This document shows, in pieces, positions 55,576 to 64,000 of a stretch of 64,000 nucleotides of DNA (position 1 is its first letter; every line of letters begins with the position of its first letter). The position numbers and the translations under genes were made by a program. This DNA is from Nitrosospira sp. Is2 (GTDB lineage: Bacteria > Pseudomonadota > Gammaproteobacteria > Burkholderiales > Nitrosomonadaceae): NCBI RefSeq assembly GCF_033095785.1, contig NZ_CP137134.1, positions 1,116,001-1,180,000 on the forward strand, read 5' to 3'. Below the pieces are notes generated by a model. The model was given only the letters and a program-made list of their open reading frames with translations, had not been told where the DNA came from and ran no database searches.

Positions 55576-56665
55576 TCTTTCCAAGAACTTCGGGAGTTTT
55601 TCTGCGCTTCGCGACGTTAGCCTCGAGGTCCGTTCAGGGGAGCTACTGGCGTTGCTCGGACCTTCCGGCTCTGGAAAAACTACCCTATTGCGCGTAATCG
55701 CCGGACTGGAAACTGCGGATGCCGGCCAGGTCTTGTTTCAGGGAGAGGACGCTACCGACCAGCATGTGCGCGAGCGGCAAGTCGGATTTGTATTCCAGCA
55801 CTATGCCCTATTCAGGAATATGACCATAATGGAAAACGTAGCGTTCGGTCTACGCGTGCGTCCCAAGAAATTCCGCCCCAAGGACGTAGAAATTCGCGAA
55901 CGCGTGCATCAGTTGCTGAAGCTGGTGCAACTGGACTGGCTGGCAGATCGCTATCCTCATCAGCTTTCGGGCGGGCAGCGTCAACGGATTGCTCTCGCGC
56001 GGGCCCTGGCCGTTGAGCCGAAGGTATTATTGCTGGATGAACCTTTTGGCGCACTGGATGCTAGGGTACGGAAAGAGCTGCGTGCCTGGTTAAGAAGGCT
56101 GCATGACGACATGCATATCACCAGCGTGTTCGTCACGCATGACCAGGAAGAGGCGCTCGAAGTGGCTGACAGGGTAGTGGTTATGAATGAAGGGCGTATT
56201 GAGCAGATCGGGACACCGGATGAAGTGTATGAACATCCCGCGAGTCCTTTCGTTTACGAATTCCTCGGCAAGGTAAATTTGTTTCATGGCCGACTTCACC
56301 GCGGACGTGCCTGGATTGGAGGAGTAGAAATCGATGCGCCTGAGCATACGGAAGCGGAAGAGCTCGAGGCAATAGCGTACGTGAGGCCGCACGATATTGA
56401 AATCGAGCGGGCTTCCGCCCTCAGCCCGGGAGACGGCGAGGCAGATACGGGATTGAGGCTGGCCGCGGAGGTAAGCCATGTTCTTGCGATCGGCCCCGTC
56501 GTGCGTCTTGAATTGATACGCGACGCCGGCACGGATATCGAACAGAAGGAGTTGATAGAGGTTGAAATCACAAAGGAACGTTTCAGAGAACTGAAATTGG
56601 TGCGCGGGGATCAGGTTTTAATAAAACCCTCCCGCGTCGATCTTTTTCCGCGACAGATACACTAG
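55556..56665 (+). CDS. cysA: Sulfate/thiosulfate ABC transporter ATP-binding protein CysA
   Basis: ATPase driving the CysTW permease. I choose ATG 55556 (369 residues, MSIEVRNLSKNFG). Starts at 55535 and 55550 are in frame. Walker A is GPSGSGKTT, the signature LSGGQRQRIALARAL, Walker B LLLDEPFGALD, and the switch histidine lies in FVTHDQEEALE. The C-terminal TOBE-like domain contains YVRPHDIEIER, typical of CysA. It overlaps cysW and ends the cluster. Confidence 0.95.
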   Translation: MSIEVRNLSKNFGSFSALRDVSLEVRSGELLALLGPSGSGKTTLLRVIAGLETADAGQVLFQGEDATDQHVRERQVGFVFQHYALFRNMTIMENVAFGLRVRPKKFRPKDVEIRERVHQLLKLVQLDWLADRYPHQLSGGQRQRIALARALAVEPKVLLLDEPFGALDARVRKELRAWLRRLHDDMHITSVFVTHDQEEALEVADRVVVMNEGRIEQIGTPDEVYEHPASPFVYEFLGKVNLFHGRLHRGRAWIGGVEIDAPEHTEAEELEAIAYVRPHDIEIERASALSPGDGEADTGLRLAAEVSHVLAIGPVVRLELIRDAGTDIEQKELIEVEITKERFRELKLVRGDQVLIKPSRVDLFPRQIH

Positions 56666-56943
56666 GGAACCTCCGGACCAGATCCGCCAGACGCGGCAGA
56701 CGACTGGCTTAGCGGGATGGGAGGCGCGAGAGGCGGGACGTAAATGGCTGATCGCTTCGCCAGGAACAGACAAAGCACACTCTCCAATGCGCCGCGCAGA
56801 GGACTTCTTCAGAGGTACTTTAAGATCCGCTCTGCGCCCTTGGCAAGGGACGTGCAGAGCGATCGACAAACCAGCCTCAGGTTGGGGGGCTGGGTGCCTT
56901 CATCGGACCTGGCGAGGCCGGTCAGCGTAGCGGGAGCGATAGC
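56666..56943. other. Gap between cysA and the rRNA operon terminator
   Basis: About 280 bases. Short frames on both strands (56744-56989 plus, 56618-56869 minus) lack ribosome sites and family resemblance. Nothing else seen. Confidence 0.45.
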
Positions 56944-56986
56944 CAATAAAAAAGCCCCGACTCTAACGAGCGGGGCTTTTTTATTG
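56944..56986 (-). terminator. Bidirectional terminator between cysA and the rRNA operon
   Basis: A perfect 16-bp inverted repeat: CAATAAAAAAGCCCCG (56944-56959) and its complement at 56971-56986, loop of 11 bases. GC-rich core plus A/T outer runs give a U-tract in either direction. On the minus strand it lies just after 5S rRNA and should end the rRNA operon. On the plus strand it can end cysA read-through. Confidence 0.88.
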
Positions 56987-56992
56987 TAAGGT

Positions 56993-57106
56993 GCCTGGCA
57001 GTGACCTACTTTCGCATACGAATGCATACTATCATCGGCGCGACTTCGTTTCACGGCCCTGTTCGGGATGGGAAGGGGTGGGTCCAAAGCGCTATGACCG
57101 CCAAGC
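56993..57106 (-). rRNA. rrf: 5S ribosomal RNA
   Basis: The reverse complement contains the universal 5S blocks CCACCCCTTCCCATCCCGAA and GAAAGTAGGTCACTGCC. The terminal stem is GCTTGGC at the 5' end with GCCAGGC at the 3' end. About 114 bases, with ends estimated from the stem. Last gene of the operon. Confidence 0.95.
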
Positions 57107-57216
57107 GTAACTCTTATCGTACCACAACCGAAACGGACCATTAGCCCGACGCTCGGTTATAAGCAACGATCTGGAAGAAGTAAATTGGGTTGATTGTATC
57201 TGGCAAACACCACTTT

Positions 57217-57229
57217 CTTAAGGTTATAG

Positions 57230-57237
<8 letters not shown>
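57217..57237 (-). repeat. 23S processing stem, 3' arm
   Basis: These 21 bases are the exact reverse complement of 60110-60130. Together they bracket the 23S gene and form the RNase III processing stem of the precursor. Confidence 0.85.
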
Positions 57238-60109
<2,872 letters not shown>

Positions 60110-60117
<8 letters not shown>

Positions 60118-60130
60118 CTATAACCTTAAG
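60110..60130 (-). repeat. 23S processing stem, 5' arm
   Basis: Exact reverse complement of 57217-57237 (core CTTGATCCTATAACCTTAAG). It forms the long-range stem closing the 23S precursor. Confidence 0.85.
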
Positions 60131-60493
60131 GGCTCGGAGTCAGAAACGGAACTATCAACACTGCCGTTTCCCCATCCAAGCACCGTTAATGTTACAGGTG
60201 TTTGCTTGCATCGCATCCGACTAAAAATGCCATGCATCGATACAATCTAACCCGGTATTCCATTTTTCTGAAGACGCAAGCTGATCAAAAGATCGTTGCA
60301 TCCCGTCGAGAACGGAATACTTTACTTCTTCCAAATTTTTAAAGATCGTCGGTGACAGACGGAACATGCTGAGAGTTTGACGCCCCCAATATTTTCCGCC
60401 TATTTCCGAAATACAGCCGCTGGTTAAAAACCAGAAGTAAACGCTTTCCGTTTACTTCTATTTTCTAAATTCTTACATCACTGCGTTCCAAAT
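60131..60493. other. Internal spacer between tRNA-Ala and 23S
   Basis: About 360 bases of transcribed spacer on the minus strand. It holds one arm of the 23S processing stem at its edge and a boxA-like antitermination element (60333-60346, read GATCTTTAAAAATT on the minus strand). No further tRNA is seen. Confidence 0.7.
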
Positions 60494-60569
60494 TGGTGGA
60501 GGTGAACGGGATCGAACCGATGACCCCCTGCTTGCAAAGCAGGTGCTCTCCCATCTGAGCTACACCCCC
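60494..60569 (-). tRNA. tRNA-Ala (anticodon TGC)
   Basis: 76 bases on the minus strand, starting GGGGGTGTAGCTCAG and ending with the T-arm GGTTCGATCC and an encoded CCA. The anticodon loop is CTTTGCAAG with TGC. It is one of the two spacer tRNAs usual between 16S and 23S. Confidence 0.97.
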
Positions 60570-60575
60570 GTTAGC

Positions 60576-60652
<77 letters not shown>

Positions 60653-60735
60653 GGAACAGAGCCTAGACGCGATGAACGGGCTTCTTTGCTTCGCCAGCCT
60701 CTATTCCCCAGCCCCTAGCCTTGCTTTATAAACAA

Positions 60736-60760
60736 CCGATAGGTTGTGGGCGCTTGACGG
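60736..60760 (-). repeat. 16S processing stem, 3' arm
   Basis: Its complement on the minus strand pairs with 62461-62485 over about 23 positions with one mismatch and one bulge (shared core GCCCACA and CCTATCGG). It brackets the 16S gene as the expected RNase III substrate. Confidence 0.75.
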
Positions 60761-60769
60761 GAATATCTC

Positions 60770-62310
<1,541 letters not shown>

Positions 62311-62460
62311 TACTGGTAAAACTCTCGCATGACGTATTCAGTTCCGGCGCTTATCTCGAGTGATCGAGAAAAAACCAGAACCTTGTTACATTGTGCGAGC
62401 ACATCGACTTTTGATTACCGGATATTTTCGACTCCGAAGAGTTGAATTTACCCGGCTGTC

Positions 62461-62485
62461 CCGGTCAAGTGCCCACACCTATCGG
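62461..62485 (-). repeat. 16S processing stem, 5' arm
   Basis: Partner of 60736-60760 (core GTGCCCACACCTATCGG on the plus strand against GCGCCCACAACCTATCGG as reverse complement). It lies in the 16S leader. Confidence 0.75.
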
Positions 62486-62490
62486 CTGTA

Positions 62491-62505
62491 AATTTTTAAA
62501 GAGCA
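62491..62505 (-). promoter_or_regulatory. boxA antitermination element in the rRNA leader
   Basis: Minus-strand TGCTCTTTAAAAATT closely matches the boxA of rRNA leaders (TGCTCTTTAACAA), the site for NusB/S10. It lies between the promoter and the 16S start. Confidence 0.8.
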
Positions 62506-62545
62506 GTGCTGGCAAACAACTTAAGCCAACAACGGGAAAGGCGGA

Positions 62546-62573
62546 ATTATACAGATACTAGAAGGGCGGTCAA
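62546..62573 (-). promoter_or_regulatory. rRNA operon promoter
   Basis: On the minus strand: TTGACC (plus coordinates 62568-62573), a 16-base spacer, then a perfect TATAAT (62546-62551). The bases just upstream of -35 (GAATTACAAAAACTC on the minus strand) are A-rich, like an UP element. Transcription would start near 62540, about 230 bases before 16S. Confidence 0.85.
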
Positions 62574-62604
62574 GAGTTTTTGTAATTCTTTCTTCCTGTC
62601 AGGT

Positions 62605-62811
62605 GACCGTCGCCTTCGGGAACTTCACTCTACCTACTGCTTCGACCCCAACGAAACTTAATCGGCTTCGTCGGCGATCGCCAACTTCCATTCTATGTTT
62701 CTATTTTGACCGTAACACGACTTAAAAGTTTCGTCGCGGCCGCCAACTTCGATTCCTGCCTTGACTGGGATTTAACTTAACACTTTAATCGCCAGCCAAC
62801 GTCTTTCCATA
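62605..62811. repeat. Imperfect repeats with about 62-bp period upstream of the rRNA promoter
   Basis: AACTTC recurs at 62621, 62683 and 62745, exactly 62 bases apart. The second and third copies share an extended block (TTCGTCG, then CGCCAACTTC-ATTC), and a fourth degenerate GCCAAC lies at 62795-62800. They occupy the stretch between the tyrS end and the -35 box of the rRNA promoter. Confidence 0.5.
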
Positions 62812-62898
62812 AGTTGCATTCTACAGTACCTTTGGGTAACGCACAGTTCTTTCGCGCCACTTATCGTACACGTTCCGGAAAAATTGGCTTCAACCTGA

Positions 62899-64000
62899 TC
62901 ATATCTCGCTCAGGAGACGTTCGGAGACGGTCACCTTCGCGAATTTTCGCTTGCCCACCTGTACGATGACGGTTTGACCACTACTTAACTTGATAGTTTT
63001 ATCGCAGACCTTTTCCCCATTCAATTTTACGCCGCCTTGTTCGATCAAGCGTAGCGCTTCTGTCGTGCTAGCTGTAAGCCCGGCCTGCTTGAGCAACTGG
63101 GCAATCGGTAATCCGCCCTTTTCGGCGTATAACAGTTTTTCGAGCATGTGATCGGGTAACGCACCACGCTTGAATCGCGCCTCGAAATCCGCCAGCGCGG
63201 CTTCAGCATCGCGTTCGCTGTGAAACCGCGCCACAATCTCTTGCGCGAATATCGCCTTAATATCACGAGGGTTTCGGCCCTGCTTCACTTCCCCTTGCCA
63301 TTGTTGGACAATCCTGATGGGCTCAAATGAAAGCAATTCGATATAACGCCACATCAGTTCGTCCGATGTCGACATTAGCTTGCCGAACATCTCAGCGGGA
63401 CTTTCGGTAATTCCGATATAGTTACCGGCGGACTTCGACATTTTATTGATGCCGTCGAGCCCCTCAAGCAAAGGCATGGTGATCACACATTGCGGCGGTT
63501 GGTTGAAATGCTTCTGCAACTCCCTTCCCATGAGCAAATTGAATTTCTGATCGGTACCCCCAAGCTCGATATCGGCTTTCAGGGCCACGGAGTCGTAGCC
63601 CTGGATCAACGGGTAAAGGAATTCATGAATAGCGATGGGCTTGTTGCCTCGATAACGCTTGCCAAAATCGTCCCGCTCCAGCATGCGTGCAACCGTATGC
63701 GTGGCCGCCAGCTTGATCAGGTCGGCAGCCCCGAGTTTGTCCATCCAGGTGGAATTGAATACCACCTCGGTCTGCTCAGGCTTGAGGATGCGAAAGACCT
63801 GGTTCTGGTACGATTTCGCATTCTCGATCACCTGCTCGCGTGAAAGGGCTGGGCGAGTCGCATTTTTACCACTCGGATCACCGATCATGCCGGTAAAATC
63901 ACCAATCAGGAACAGGGCATGGTGCCCCAAATCCTGAAAGTGGCGCATCTTATTCAGCAGAACCGTGTGACCGAGGTGCAAGTCGGGCGCGGTAGGATCA
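62899..64000 (-). CDS. tyrS: Tyrosyl-tRNA synthetase (N-terminus beyond window)
   Basis: Class I synthetase charging tRNA-Tyr. The frame stays open to the window edge, adding DPTAPDLHLGH before the first internal Met, so about 40 N-terminal residues are missing. The HIGH motif is LHLGH, the tyrosine pocket includes QGYDSVALKADIELGGTDQ, KMSKS is NKMSKSAGNY, and a C-terminal S4 RNA-binding domain (LIEQGGVKLNGEKV) is complete. It is transcribed toward the rRNA operon, ending about 325 bases before its promoter. Confidence 0.97.
   Translation of the reverse strand, partial: DPTAPDLHLGHTVLLNKMRHFQDLGHHALFLIGDFTGMIGDPSGKNATRPALSREQVIENAKSYQNQVFRILKPEQTEVVFNSTWMDKLGAADLIKLAATHTVARMLERDDFGKRYRGNKPIAIHEFLYPLIQGYDSVALKADIELGGTDQKFNLLMGRELQKHFNQPPQCVITMPLLEGLDGINKMSKSAGNYIGITESPAEMFGKLMSTSDELMWRYIELLSFEPIRIVQQWQGEVKQGRNPRDIKAIFAQEIVARFHSERDAEAALADFEARFKRGALPDHMLEKLLYAEKGGLPIAQLLKQAGLTASTTEALRLIEQGGVKLNGEKVCDKTIKLSSGQTVIVQVGKRKFAKVTVSERLLSEI

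Larger units (their letters stand above)
62311..62898. other. rRNA leader, promoter region and tyrS-rRNA spacer
   Basis: About 590 bases. From the 16S outward on the minus strand it holds the leader with 16S processing arm, boxA, the rRNA promoter, and then degenerate repeats up to the tyrS stop. No protein gene is present. Confidence 0.75.

Overview
The window looks like chromosome from a betaproteobacterium of the Nitrosomonadaceae, most likely Nitrosospira or a close relative. This is inferred from gene content and order, not from a search. The supporting signs are the block argC / bactofilin / erpA / anmK / M23 peptidase, the run lnt-glyQ-glyS-gmhB-plsC-YgjP, lptM-lysA, leuS-lptE-holA-proA, lptD-surA-pdxA-rsmA, a PEP-CTERM protein, and a 16S-Ile-Ala-23S-5S rRNA operon. 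No ammonia-oxidation genes lie in the window, so the genus is not proven.

Layout. 1-5.5 kb: terminator of an upstream gene, argC, a membrane/coiled-coil protein plus bactofilin, erpA, then anmK and an M23 peptidase on the minus strand. 5.5-7.1 kb: an orphan histidine kinase behind a palindromic promoter. 7.3-15.6 kb: plus-strand housekeeping genes (lnt, glyQS, gmhB, plsC, YgjP-type peptidase, lptM, lysA), several joined by 4-nt overlaps. 15.7-22.1 kb: minus strand, with mgtE, mtgA, aroE, a TonB-like protein and an RNB ribonuclease. 22.7-27.9 kb: a more accessory stretch with a RoxA/MauG-like di-heme lipoprotein, a cytochrome P450, an exported ankyrin protein and a DUF3617 protein. 28-35.7 kb: mpl, then lptD-surA-pdxA-rsmA. 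35.7-37.1 kb: a small lipoprotein and a lytic transglycosylase. 37.3-47.5 kb: minus-strand lpdA, proA, holA, lptE, leuS, a DegQ-type protease and ttcA. 47.5-49.4 kb: a PEP-CTERM protein and a truncated exported protein. 49.4-56.7 kb: a sulfur-uptake cluster. 57-62.6 kb: a complete rRNA operon on the minus strand. 62.9-64 kb: tyrS, cut by the window end.

How the genes work together. Envelope biogenesis dominates: lipoprotein maturation (Lnt), LPS synthesis and export (GmhB, LptD, LptE, LptM, SurA), peptidoglycan synthesis and recycling (MtgA, M23, AnmK, Mpl, SLT), and periplasmic quality control (DegQ, SurA). Translation is the second theme (GlyQS, LeuS, TyrS, TtcA, RsmA, rRNA/tRNA).

The most unusual unit is the sulfate-type ABC transporter cluster. 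Its order is yezD-like, outer-membrane porin, binding protein, DUF2325 protein, EAL protein, cysT, cysW, cysA. The EAL protein has lost most catalytic residues of a c-di-GMP phosphodiesterase and is translationally joined to cysT, so it may be a regulatory partner of the transporter. Other points of interest are the degenerate tandem motif in the LptD N-terminus, about 62-bp periodic repeats upstream of the rRNA promoter, a palindrome in the -35 zone of the histidine kinase promoter, and a gene truncated beside a possible IS110-type remnant.
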